Assembly: GCF_003050865.1 (NCBI RefSeq)
Contig: NZ_QAOK01000003.1
Coordinates: forward strand, 121,168-185,167
Direction of reading: 5' to 3'
Source: Nitrosospira multiformis
Lineage (GTDB): Bacteria; Pseudomonadota; Gammaproteobacteria; Burkholderiales; Nitrosomonadaceae
DNA: 64,000 bases
The notes under the pieces are model-generated. The model saw only the letters and a list, made by a program, of their open reading frames with translations. It ran no database searches and was not told the DNA's origin. A program made the translations under genes and the position numbers. Positions 48,344 to 57,151 of the stretch are shown here, one piece after another (within the stretch, counting starts at the first letter, position 1; each line of letters opens with the position of its first letter).

Positions 48344-48879
48344 GGAATGTTTGCCGCCCCCGCGGTAGCAAGCATCTGTCTGGCGTTAAGGGGAAGATAG
48401 GTGAACGTGATGCCGTGGTCGCTCACCTCATCCAATCGATACTGGTTATTGATGCTCTCACCGGGTCTGACGATATAATTGCGTTCTCCCAGGGCGAGAA
48501 ACACGCGTGTTTCATTCCCTTCGACAACCTTGCCCAGATACCTGAATTGCATCGGCGGCGGAGAGGGCCGGCTTGGCGGGGCCGGGCGAGGCGGTGGAAC
48601 CCATGACCTCTGTCCGAAAATGTCACCAGCCTGGGCGCTGAATTTTCTGCGCTCCAGCCGCTCGAGATCCAGCTCACCGGCTTCATTTTCGGCAGCTTCA
48701 TTTTCGGCGGCGTTTCTGCCTGCAGATGCTTCCTTTCGGAAATTCCGCGCTTCAGCAGATTCCGGAAGCGCTTCCGGACCTGCTTCGCCCTCTTCTCCGC
48801 TCACCCACTGGGCCGCGAGAAGCGTGGCCAGCAGCGCTCCAGCCAGCCATAACTTGCGCGCCTTCTCTGTCGGTTTCAA
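48340..48879 (-). CDS. PilP/GspC-like periplasmic linker protein
   Basis: A 179-residue protein with an N-terminal membrane or signal segment (KLWLAGALLATLLAAQWVSG), an acidic Ala/Glu-rich middle, a Pro-rich linker (VPPPRPAPPSRPSPPP) and a C-terminal domain FRYLGKVVEGNETRVFLALG typical of PilP/GspC HR domains that contact the secretin. It is coupled by four-base overlaps to genes on both sides. Confidence 0.8.
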   Translation of the reverse strand: MKPTEKARKLWLAGALLATLLAAQWVSGEEGEAGPEALPESAEARNFRKEASAGRNAAENEAAENEAGELDLERLERRKFSAQAGDIFGQRSWVPPPRPAPPSRPSPPPMQFRYLGKVVEGNETRVFLALGERNYIVRPGESINNQYRLDEVSDHGITFTYLPLNARQMLATAGAANIP

Positions 48880-49454
48880 TGCTTGCCTTCGCCCAGATAG
48901 AGATTGAATTTGATATTCGCTTCCAGCAGCTCCGCGTGTACCCCTTCGCGCCGGATGGCAACGTCAACCAGCGCCATTGCCGGTACCGCGTGCAAGGCAT
49001 CGGCAATGAAACCCCGCAATTGGGAATAATTTCCGCGGACCGGGACCATCATTTCGTAGCGCGCCAGTTTCAGATCCTTCTCTCGTACCATGCGGTATTC
49101 AGTGCCGCTGATTTCCACACCCCGTTCTCCTGCAATCCGTACCAGTTCTCCAATCCAGAACGGGGATGAATCCAGCTTCGGAAAAAATGCGTAAAACGCC
49201 GGCAATGCCTGGTCGCCTTGCAGTCTTCGCCTGGGCCTTCCGCTCTCGGTGGAAGGCTCCATTCTTATCCTTGCTTCCAGCACCTCGGCTTCAGCCATGA
49301 GCACCTTCGATTCCTCCTGTCTCGGCAACACGGCTACCAGAAAAAATACGGCGGAGAATACAAGCAGCCCGAAGCCGAGTTTTCCCGCAGGACCAAGCCG
49401 CTCCGTTTGCCAGCGCACCCGCAGCCATACCGTTTTAATGGAGTTCAAGTCCAT
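48876..49454 (-). CDS. PilO/GspM-like inner-membrane assembly protein
   Basis: A 192-residue bitopic membrane protein with the TM helix LGFGLLVFSAVFFLVAVLP (about 29-47), a short coiled coil and a ferredoxin-like C-terminal domain (MVPVRGNYSQLRGFIADALH). It overlaps neighbours on both sides. Order PilM-N-O-P-secretin is that of type IV pili, although the ATPase and pilins look type II. Confidence 0.82.
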   Translation of the reverse strand: MDLNSIKTVWLRVRWQTERLGPAGKLGFGLLVFSAVFFLVAVLPRQEESKVLMAEAEVLEARIRMEPSTESGRPRRRLQGDQALPAFYAFFPKLDSSPFWIGELVRIAGERGVEISGTEYRMVREKDLKLARYEMMVPVRGNYSQLRGFIADALHAVPAMALVDVAIRREGVHAELLEANIKFNLYLGEGKH

Positions 49455-49969
49455 GACGCCGTCAGAAAAAAGACCACTGGCCGCTGGGGATCATCCCGTT
49501 TGACTTCATACTTGAGCAGATAAGCATCCTTGACAGCGGATTGGCGCTCCAGGGCACTGACAAAATCAAGCATGGCCGACGTATCCTTTGCTTCCCCACC
49601 GATACGGACTGTGCGGCCAAAAATATCTGGTTGAAACGACAGCAAGGCCACCTCCTGGCTCGCCGCCTGCTCGACTGAATCAAAAAGTGATTCCCATGGC
49701 AAATCGATCTCGCTCATCACCGCATTGGCTTTTTTGAGTTCGTTTTTTATTTCGCGCCCGCCCTGTGCTGACCAGATGCGGGGCGTGGTCTTGCGTTGCG
49801 CTCGCCGATCCATGCTGGCGATGCGCAGGTCCCAATAAGCCACCTCGTCCATGGCCGATCTGAACTGATGCAATACCCCTGCCAGGGCGACAGCGCCCAG
49901 CAAGACGAGGAAGTAACCCGCACTCCGCGCCTCTCCCTCGGGAGGGAATCTCAGCTTCAACCTACGCAT
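49445..49969 (-). CDS. PilN/GspL-like inner-membrane assembly protein
   Basis: A 174-residue protein with one TM helix (GYFLVLLGAVALAGVLHQF, about 18-36), a coiled-coil stretch and a C-terminal alpha/beta domain (VEQAASQEVALLSFQPDIFG). It overlaps the PilM-like gene by eight bases and the PilO-like gene by ten. Weak primary conservation is usual for this family; assignment rests mainly on position, topology and size. Confidence 0.8.
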   Translation of the reverse strand: MRRLKLRFPPEGEARSAGYFLVLLGAVALAGVLHQFRSAMDEVAYWDLRIASMDRRAQRKTTPRIWSAQGGREIKNELKKANAVMSEIDLPWESLFDSVEQAASQEVALLSFQPDIFGRTVRIGGEAKDTSAMLDFVSALERQSAVKDAYLLKYEVKRDDPQRPVVFFLTASWT

Positions 49970-50792
49970 CAGGTGTTGCGGTCTGGGTCATGTTATTGAA
50001 AGGGTAAGGGGCCGGGGCAGGACGCGTTTTATCCCCCAGTGGAACAACTTGCCAGCCACTGCCTTCTGGCAAGGTCAAACCGGGATGCTCCGGCGCGAAA
50101 AGATACACTTGTCCGGAGGTGCCGGCGGGCGCGGAAAAAAGCAGCGCTTCACGCTCGAGCGCGACAAGGAGTTCCTCTTTCACATCATCCAGTACTCTCT
50201 GGTTCAGGATTCGCAACCAAGCACCCCCTTCCAGCAGCGCCAGGCAAAGCCGGCCGGTTTCGACCAGCGCGAACCACGCGCGTCCCTTGTCAAAACGGTC
50301 GTGCCAGTGGTCGAATACGCTCGTGAAATAGGGCTCCACGTATTTGAGCTTCATCCGCTGACTGGCAGCCAGTTCTTCCAGGTCTTGCAGAAAACCGTGC
50401 TCTATCGCTGCACAAACGGCCCCTGTTGCCGGATCCCAGGAACTTGTGGTGAGTTCCCATCCCCCCGTTCGCTCCCCATATATTTCCCGCATCTGGAAGG
50501 CTGCGTAAGCCTGCAACTCCACCGGAGTCTCGATCTTTGATTGGGGCGGTATCACGGCGTAGCGGACAAAGTGATTGGACAGGAGAATATGGATCTCAGT
50601 GCCCGTTCCGGTCGGAAGCATCCGTTTCAACTGGGCAAGCGCCGCTCCCCAGGCGGTTCCCTCGTCAGCGCGTTCGCATGCTGCCACCTGTCTCTCGGAC
50701 TGACCTGATTTTACGTGGCGCTGCAAGCGGACGAGCTCGACCCGGTGCGGAGACAAAAAAGCGCTGATCCGGTTACGCCGCAATAGTGACAC
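49962..50792 (-). CDS. PilM-like actin-fold assembly protein
   Basis: A PilM-like cytoplasmic protein. The open frame reaches back to 50846, but it would overlap the ATPase gene by 74 bases; the GTG at 50792 (VSLLRRNRISAF) is the better start, giving about 276 residues. Recognisable parts are ILLSNHFVRYAVIPPQSKIE and VEPYFTSVFDHWHDRF. It would recruit PilN/O and the ATPase. Identification depends on context and moderate similarity. Confidence 0.75.
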   Translation of the reverse strand: MSLLRRNRISAFLSPHRVELVRLQRHVKSGQSERQVAACERADEGTAWGAALAQLKRMLPTGTGTEIHILLSNHFVRYAVIPPQSKIETPVELQAYAAFQMREIYGERTGGWELTTSSWDPATGAVCAAIEHGFLQDLEELAASQRMKLKYVEPYFTSVFDHWHDRFDKGRAWFALVETGRLCLALLEGGAWLRILNQRVLDDVKEELLVALEREALLFSAPAGTSGQVYLFAPEHPGLTLPEGSGWQVVPLGDKTRPAPAPYPFNNMTQTATPDA

Positions 50793-52572
50793 GGTTTGCC
50801 TCCTGTAGACTCGTCTGCCCGCTCCTGACCATGGCCAAAGCGGCATCCCGCAGGAACAGAGTACCTCCCCGCCGTGCGGCTTCCTTTATACGGCGTACAG
50901 GTTCTTTCGCTACGATGAGTTCGCGGATTTCATCATTCAATACCAGGATTTCCGCGATTGCGTTTCGCCCGCGATAGCCGCTTCCCCGGCAATGGCCGCA
51001 TCCTTTGCCGCTGCGGAATCTGAACGTAGCGATCTGCTCAGGATCGATCCCGGATTCCGCAATCAGTTGCGCGTCGGGTTGTTCTTCCACTGCGCAATGC
51101 ACGCAAAGCAGGCGCACCAGCCTTTGTGCGGCAATCCCATTCAAGGCAGAAACGAAACTGTAGGGATCCACCCCCATGTGAGTAAAACGGCCGATGACAT
51201 CAAAAACGCTATTGGCATGCACAGTGGTAAATACGAGATGCCCGGTCAAAGCGGCCTGAATGGCAATCTGCGCCGTTTCCGGATCGCGGATTTCGCCCAC
51301 CATGATCTTGTCGGGGTCGTGGCGCAGGATGGAGCGAAGGCCGCGCACGAAAGTCAGTCCTTTTTTCTCGTTGACGGGTATCTGCAATACGCCAGGCAAT
51401 TGATACTCGATCGGGTCCTCAATGGTAATGATCTTATCGTGACCCTGATTGACTTCCGAAATCGCCGCGTAAAGCGTTGTAGTCTTCCCGCTGCCGGTGG
51501 GGCCTGTCACCAGCAGCATTCCATAAGGTTCCGAGCTCAAGCGTCGCAGGGTGGATATGGCGACTCGATCGAATCCAAGATGATCGAGGGTCAAGCCCTT
51601 GACATGATCAGCCAACGCCTGGCGGTCGAGAATGCGCAGTACGGCATCTTCTCCGAAAGCACTGGGCATGATCGAAACACGAAAGTCGATCTCCCGCCCC
51701 TGAATGGAAATCTTGAAGCGACCATCCTGGGGAACCCGCCGCTCAGCTATATCCAGATCGGACATTACCTTCATACGGGAAATGACCTGTTCCGCCAGAT
51801 CAGCCCCCTGCACCACCCCGATCATGGTCAGTACACCGTCAATGCGATATTTGATCGACAGGGCGCCGGGAACGACTTCCAGGTGAATATCGCTCGCCTG
51901 GGACTTATGGGCATCATATAGCGTTGAATGCACCAAACGGACCACCTGGCTGGTGCCTTCGTTGATTGTCTTCAGCGAGAGGTCTTCCTCGCCCGACTGC
52001 CTGGCGCCCCGCTCTGCCGCAGGCAGCACGCTGTCCATGGCGCGCATGGTCTGCTCCTGCTGGCTGAAAAAGGCTGTCAGATCGGCGGGATGAACCAGGT
52101 GCCATATCGCGGGAATATCGATATATTCTTCCGCCCAGGCCCTCAGGCTGGAGGAAAAGGGATTGCTGACGGCAAGGATGTGCTTCCCCTGCTGGCGAAG
52201 CAATACGCACTCCTTCTTAGTGGCTTCACTGAAAGGCAACATTTCAAACGCTGGAGTTGATGCTCGTAACTTCTCCATCGTCAATACCGGCATCCTGAGC
52301 AACCGGCCGAGTTCTGCGATCAACTGCTCCGGCTCGCATCCAAGTGTTTCCTCCAGGATGCTGATCACCGGAACAGCCCGGTTAGCGGCCTCGCTGCGCG
52401 CCGCCGCCAACCGGTGCGCATCCAGCAGGAGTATCGGAGACGGCGGCTCTGGCGCCTGCGCGTCTAGCGGACGCTCATCCCGGGAGTATTCTTCCTGGAG
52501 CGCAAGAGACGGATGCCCTGTTTGCTCGGAATTCTCCCTGCGCTCGCTGATGAGTACGGAAGATGCATTCAT
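50773..52572 (-). CDS. GspE/PilB-type secretion ATPase
   Basis: A 599-residue hexameric assembly ATPase. It has an N-terminal MshEN-like region, then Walker A GPTGSGKTTT (about residue 357), Asp box, Walker B MVGEIRDPETAQIA and the His box VFTTVHANS. The zinc-binding tetracysteine is CVHC then CGHC. The first 70 residues are hydrophilic and poorly conserved. It lies between the GspF gene (136 bases upstream) and PilM-like gene (overlapping). Confidence 0.94.
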   Translation of the reverse strand: MNASSVLISERRENSEQTGHPSLALQEEYSRDERPLDAQAPEPPSPILLLDAHRLAAARSEAANRAVPVISILEETLGCEPEQLIAELGRLLRMPVLTMEKLRASTPAFEMLPFSEATKKECVLLRQQGKHILAVSNPFSSSLRAWAEEYIDIPAIWHLVHPADLTAFFSQQEQTMRAMDSVLPAAERGARQSGEEDLSLKTINEGTSQVVRLVHSTLYDAHKSQASDIHLEVVPGALSIKYRIDGVLTMIGVVQGADLAEQVISRMKVMSDLDIAERRVPQDGRFKISIQGREIDFRVSIMPSAFGEDAVLRILDRQALADHVKGLTLDHLGFDRVAISTLRRLSSEPYGMLLVTGPTGSGKTTTLYAAISEVNQGHDKIITIEDPIEYQLPGVLQIPVNEKKGLTFVRGLRSILRHDPDKIMVGEIRDPETAQIAIQAALTGHLVFTTVHANSVFDVIGRFTHMGVDPYSFVSALNGIAAQRLVRLLCVHCAVEEQPDAQLIAESGIDPEQIATFRFRSGKGCGHCRGSGYRGRNAIAEILVLNDEIRELIVAKEPVRRIKEAARRGGTLFLRDAALAMVRSGQTSLQEANRVTIAA

Positions 52573-52707
52573 AATGTATATCCCATCGCCCTTGTCGAAC
52601 GATTCGGCAATGGATCAACGAAAGAAAAAACCGGAATTCGTCCCGCAGATTCTGATCTGCAGCAGAAGCAACGCATCTTCAGGGGTAACCGGAGGACGCC
52701 AATAGAC

Positions 52708-53892
52708 TCAACCCACGCTTCCTGCCAACTGAAAGATGGGCATATACATGAGAATGATGATTCCACCGATGACTGCGCCGATCACGGCCATCAACACCGG
52801 TTCGATCAGCTTCGTCAGCCATTCGACCCACCGCGCAATTTCTTCATCATGAAAGTTGCCGATGCGCTCCATCATTTCACCCATGAGGCCGGTTCTCTCG
52901 CCGACCCGCAGCATCCGGTTTCCCACTGCGGTGGTCAATCCTTGCGCTTCCATCGCGCTTGAAATGGTTTTTCCTTCACGGATAAGAACCGCCGCCGCCT
53001 CGACCTTTGGCCGAAAGTGCGGCTGAAGCAGACCGGTAACCATTTCCAGGGCTTTTGCAACCGGAATGCCTCCGCGCAACAACATGCCCAATGTCCGGTA
53101 AAAGCGCGCAAGCTGGTAAACGCGCATGCGTTCCCCGATGGCCGGAATGCGCCATAACTGCTGTGCCGCATGCATCCTGAAAGAAGGACGTGTGATCCCG
53201 TACAGGATGATGCTGGAGACCGCCGCCACAAGAACTGCCAACTGCCCCCCCTGCTCATGCACGAAATGCCCCCATCGAATCAGTAGCACGGAAAGAAAGG
53301 GTAGATCCGCTCCAGTATCTTCGTAAATGGCGCTGAATTTCGGTACTACGAAAATCAGCAGGAAGATAGCAACCAGCAATCCGATTATCAGCAGGAGAAC
53401 CGGGTAGATGGATGCACCGATCAGCTTCTTTCGAACCAGATCCATCTGCGTCTGATAGGCGATGAAACGGGTCAACGCTTCGGGCAGATCACCCGTACGT
53501 TCGCTCGCGCGTGCAGTAGCGATATAGAGCGGTGGGAAAGCCTGGGGAAAAGATTCGAGCGCCCGCGAAAGAGTCACTCCTTCGTAGAGCCGCGCCAGAA
53601 GTCCTTCGATAATCTTGCGCGTGCCATTATCCTGCTCTTTATCAGCCAGTGTCTCGATACTTTCCACCAGACTGAGGCCGGCGACAAGCAGGGAAAGCAG
53701 TTCCTGGCTGAAATGCGCCAGCGGAAAGCGCGATTTCGGCTTGGGTATCCAAACTGTAAATCTGCGCCTGACATGCAGGACCATTCCCCCTTGCGCTGCG
53801 ATCTGGAGACGAGCATCCTCCTCGCTATCGGCTTCGAGTTTCAGAAGTACTGTGCCCCGTCCGGCGAGCACAGCTTTTACCTCATACCGCAT
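52708..53892 (-). CDS. GspF/PilC-type inner-membrane platform protein
   Basis: A 394-residue platform protein with two repeats of the T2SSF domain. SQELLSLLVAGLSLVESIET and RTLGMLLRGGIPVAKALEMV are the paired starts, each followed by membrane helices such as YPVLLLIIGLLVAIFLLIFV; the C-terminal helix is VLMAVIGAVIGGIIILMYMP. It starts six bases from the GspG stop. Confidence 0.94.
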   Translation of the reverse strand: MRYEVKAVLAGRGTVLLKLEADSEEDARLQIAAQGGMVLHVRRRFTVWIPKPKSRFPLAHFSQELLSLLVAGLSLVESIETLADKEQDNGTRKIIEGLLARLYEGVTLSRALESFPQAFPPLYIATARASERTGDLPEALTRFIAYQTQMDLVRKKLIGASIYPVLLLIIGLLVAIFLLIFVVPKFSAIYEDTGADLPFLSVLLIRWGHFVHEQGGQLAVLVAAVSSIILYGITRPSFRMHAAQQLWRIPAIGERMRVYQLARFYRTLGMLLRGGIPVAKALEMVTGLLQPHFRPKVEAAAVLIREGKTISSAMEAQGLTTAVGNRMLRVGERTGLMGEMMERIGNFHDEEIARWVEWLTKLIEPVLMAVIGAVIGGIIILMYMPIFQLAGSVG

Positions 53893-53898
53893 TGCAGC

Positions 53899-54378
53899 CT
53901 ACCAGTTCGTAATGTCGGCTGCTTCACCTGTACCCCCGGGTTGGCCGTCCTTGCCGTAGGAAAACAGGTCGTACTCCCCATGTTCACCGGGATATCTATA
54001 AACGTATGCCCGTCCCCATGGATCCGGGGGCGATGTTTTTTTCAGATAAGGACCCTGCCATTTCGGCTCGCTGGATGGACGCATTGTCAATGCCACAAGA
54101 CCCTGCTCGGAAGTCGGGTAGTGTCCGGTATCCAGCCGATACTGGTCCAAGGCTTTTTCCAGAGAATCAATCTGGGCCTGAGCCACTTTTACTTCGGATT
54201 TTCCTACCTGGGAAAAATACTTGGGCGCCACATAACCTGCCAGCAAGCCGATGATGACCATGACGACGAGCAATTCAAGTAACGTGAATCCGCGAGCCAC
54301 TTTACGCCAGCGGGGCGCGCTTGACTCCCTCATTTCAGTATTTTGATTTTGATATCTGCTCATGGACCTCCACACCAA
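53899..54378 (-). CDS. Major pseudopilin GspG
   Basis: A 159-residue major pseudopilin with RGFTLLELLVVMVIIGLLAG and the full C-terminal GspG signature: YRLDTGHYPTSEQGLVAL, GPYLKKTSPPDPWGRAY, and YDLFSYGKDGQPGGTGEAAD with the calcium-binding residues. The start may be one of three in-frame ATGs (54378, 54363, 54333). As first gene of the operon it supports a type II secretion rather than a pilus function. No prepilin peptidase is in the window. Confidence 0.93.
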   Translation of the reverse strand: MVWRSMSRYQNQNTEMRESSAPRWRKVARGFTLLELLVVMVIIGLLAGYVAPKYFSQVGKSEVKVAQAQIDSLEKALDQYRLDTGHYPTSEQGLVALTMRPSSEPKWQGPYLKKTSPPDPWGRAYVYRYPGEHGEYDLFSYGKDGQPGGTGEAADITNW

Positions 54379-54831
54379 GTGTAAGTGTCTTACGTGACAA
54401 AACTATTACTAAAAACGAGCTAGGGGAGCTAAAAAAGTCCGATTGACTGGCGGCTAAAAACCGCGCGAATCATATTAACTTCCCTGTAATTTCGCAAGTA
54501 ATAAAGAATAAAGGAAAACAACATCGGGGTCATCGCTCACATGCAGTGTTTTCGATGGTTTTTCATTCCAGTACAGTAGAGAGTATCCATGATCCCCGAG
54601 CCGATGATACTTCCGCTGGCGAACCCGGCCGACTTCAAGTGCTCCTCCACTTCCATGCCATGCTATTCTTGAACACATCTAGGTAACTGAAAGCGGGAAG
54701 AAACAGGATGCTGGGAGCGATAATCCTGCTTGCGTCACAGGAAAAACTGTACTATCCTTGGGGCGGCGCCGTCAGGCGCTCCACCTGTTTTCATGTAATT
54801 GGCATCTATTGCGCTCATTTCCGCTTTATCC
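54379..54831. other. Divergent intergenic region between secretion operon and NarL-like regulator
   Basis: The promoters of both units should lie here. GCGG and CCGC flank CTAAAAA near 54450-54466 (weak hairpin). A 67-codon minus-strand frame at 54475-54678 is not recognised. No other element is clear. Confidence 0.35.
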
Positions 54832-55539
54832 ATGTCGATCCGAGTTCTGCTGGCTGTCAACCACCCGATCGTTCTTTGGGGATTGGAAAAATTCATAAAC
54901 GAGTCTCCGCAAATACAGGTTGCCGGCAAGGCAACGAACGGCGCGGAAGCACTCCTTCTGGTCAGAGAGCAACAACCCCATATCCTTCTGCTCGATCCAT
55001 CTCTAGGCAGGGAAAGCGGAGTGGACCTTATCCCCGGGCTGCTGGCCGAGGGGAATTTTCACGTCATCATCTTTACGGAGATTCGCGATCGCACCGCTGT
55101 TGATACAGCCGTGCTCAACGGAGCACGGGGAGTAGTCTATAAAGAGGAGCCTGCCGAAACCATTCTCAAAGCTATCGAGAAGGTTCACAAGGGTGAACTG
55201 TGGCTGGATCGAAGCACTACCGGTCGTATTTTTATCAGCTTATTGCGCCCCGGTAAAAACACCGCCTGTCTCATAACAGAAAAAATTACCACTCTTACCC
55301 CGAAGGAGCGGGCTATTGTGAACGCCTTTGCGGAGGAATCAGGTGCGTCAAACAAGAAGATCGCCCGAACCCTGTGCATCAGCGAACAGACCCTGAGAAA
55401 TCACCTTACGTCCATCTTCAGCAAACTCGATATTACCAACCGTTTCGACCTCTTCATGTTTGCAAAACTTCATCGGCAGGAAATCGGCCCACCGATGAGT
55501 CGCTTAAGTCAATCCATCCCTTCCACGAGCAGTTTGTAG
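54832..55539 (+). CDS. NarL/LuxR-type response regulator with altered acidic pocket
   Basis: A 235-residue receiver plus LuxR helix-turn-helix protein. The receiver begins SIRVLLAVNHPIVLWGLEKF: where the family has Asp-Asp-His, this one has Val-Asn-His, so the acidic pair that binds Mg is missing. The phosphoacceptor Asp in ILLLDPS and the Lys in VVYKEE are present. The HTH is LTPKERAIVNAF then KKIARTLCISEQTLRNHL. I chose the ATG at 54832 because the family starts there. It probably works without normal phosphorylation; its targets are unknown. Confidence 0.88.
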   Translation: MSIRVLLAVNHPIVLWGLEKFINESPQIQVAGKATNGAEALLLVREQQPHILLLDPSLGRESGVDLIPGLLAEGNFHVIIFTEIRDRTAVDTAVLNGARGVVYKEEPAETILKAIEKVHKGELWLDRSTTGRIFISLLRPGKNTACLITEKITTLTPKERAIVNAFAEESGASNKKIARTLCISEQTLRNHLTSIFSKLDITNRFDLFMFAKLHRQEIGPPMSRLSQSIPSTSSL

Positions 55540-56085
55540 CTGCCTTCATCCAGCAGCAGCCTGCACTGCTGTCCTTATTCTTTCCCCGGCTTTCTCCTCC
55601 CCCACCTCTCGCTACTCCTCCAAAAAACGCTTTGCGCAGCTCATCGCCAAGTTCGATCTTGAATCTTTTCCAGTTGTTCTGTTGATTTGGAACCTGCGGG
55701 CAAATGTAGCTTCCGCCACCTGTTCAGGTTGCCGTCCCGGTACTAATGTACTGACTTCCTTGAACAAAATTGGTACATGTACCCTATTAAAAAAGTACAC
55801 CCCTCCCATGGCTGCATCACTGCTATTTGCTCATAATCTGGCCGCCATAAACAATGGTTATTGAGGACGAAATCGTCGTCTTGATGGGCGTCATGGCATA
55901 TATCGAACCGTACGCTGTTCCACTTGATCCCATAGAACTTCTGACAGGTCTTACGCGAAAGACGCAGGAATTGTTCAGAGGCCCTTCTAAAGAAACTCAA
56001 CAATCATAGTTTTGGACTGGCAAGGCCGCTTCGGCCCGGAACCTCATTCGTTCAAAAATTACAACTCTAGAGGAACCTTCAAAAA
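55540..56085 (+). other. Intergenic region before the multicopper operon
   Basis: No gene is supported. An 86-codon minus-strand frame at 55743-56003 has no recognisable features. AGAGGAA near 56070 is the ribosome-binding site of the first multicopper gene. No promoter could be assigned. Confidence 0.35.
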
Positions 56086-57111
56086 ATGAAGTATCAACAT
56101 AGCGATGCTATGGAGGATTTCTTTGCTTCCGATCTCCTCCGGCATTCCTCAATTACTTTTTCCTTCAAGCGTTTTTGCGGCGGACTGGCTCTTCCGTCTG
56201 TGCTCTGTCTGACTCTGCTTTCTTTACCCATGGAGGAAAGCGCTGCGGCCGAGCATCGGATTGAAATGGCGGCGGAGCAGCTTGAAGATGGTGTACTAGC
56301 GTATCGGATGGTTGAACACCAGGTAGACAAGGTAAATATTACTTCCCGCTACAGCAAGCAGGCGACAGTGCCCGGGCCCACGATCGTCCTGACTGAAGGT
56401 GACAAGGTCAGGCTGACCATACGCAACGGCATCAGCATGAGTCCAGACCAGCAGGTCAGCGTCCATGTGCACGGAGTTCACTACAATATCCTGAGCGACG
56501 GCTCGCTCAAGATTATCAACAAGATCGACAACGAAGGCGCCTATCCCGACCATGGCGGCCACTTCTATACCTATATCTGGGATGTTGCCCCTGGCACTGC
56601 CGGTACCTGGCCTTATCATGATCACAATTTCGAAACCCACAACGGCGCGGAAGACAGGGGACTTTATGGCGCTGTCATCGTCAATCCGGCATCGGGCACG
56701 GTAACGGCCAGTAACGGCAGCAGCATCTCAAGCATACCGGTTGCAGGCATTAGAAAAGATTATGTGCTCTATCTGAGCGACGATGCATTCTGGGGGATGG
56801 AAATTGACGGCGCCACCAGACAGCAGACCCCACTCGGCGCAAATCCCCTGCTCAGCGCAACCAGCGGCGACAACGTCAGGTTTCACCTGATCGCGATGGG
56901 CACCTATCTGAACCGATTCCAGCTGGAAGGCTATCAATGGGTGGATCCGGGAACGGCCAGGCTGATCGGTTCGAAAGACATCGGCCCTCTCGAAAATCAC
57001 GCGTTCACGATCAAGGCATTGGGCAGTGCAAATTACATGAATGCAAACTTCTCGCGCAAATTGATGGGCATGAAAGGCAGCTTCATTGTCACCAATGCAG
57101 TTCCCCACTGA
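56086..57111 (+). CDS. Multicopper oxidase-like protein A: keeps trinuclear motifs 1-2, lacks 3-4
   Basis: A 341-residue exported two-domain cupredoxin protein with a long n-region and signal segment (about 28-55). Domain 1 has HVHG (His127, His129) and WPYHDH (His178, His180), the first two copper motifs. In domain 2 the places of motifs 3 and 4 read NRFQLEGYQW and NANFSRKLMGMKGSF: every ligand is gone. Its partner, starting 40 bases later, has the reverse pattern. Alone it cannot make a complete trinuclear site. The pairing is discussed in the findings. Confidence 0.9.
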   Translation: MKYQHSDAMEDFFASDLLRHSSITFSFKRFCGGLALPSVLCLTLLSLPMEESAAAEHRIEMAAEQLEDGVLAYRMVEHQVDKVNITSRYSKQATVPGPTIVLTEGDKVRLTIRNGISMSPDQQVSVHVHGVHYNILSDGSLKIINKIDNEGAYPDHGGHFYTYIWDVAPGTAGTWPYHDHNFETHNGAEDRGLYGAVIVNPASGTVTASNGSSISSIPVAGIRKDYVLYLSDDAFWGMEIDGATRQQTPLGANPLLSATSGDNVRFHLIAMGTYLNRFQLEGYQWVDPGTARLIGSKDIGPLENHAFTIKALGSANYMNANFSRKLMGMKGSFIVTNAVPH

Positions 57112-57151
57112 ACTGATCGAACCGGTAAAGATTAAAAGGAAAAAAATTTAA

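Noticed and set aside
55743..56003. 86-codon minus-strand frame before the multicopper operon
   Set aside because: No family, no ribosome-binding site; could be a relic but cannot be supported.
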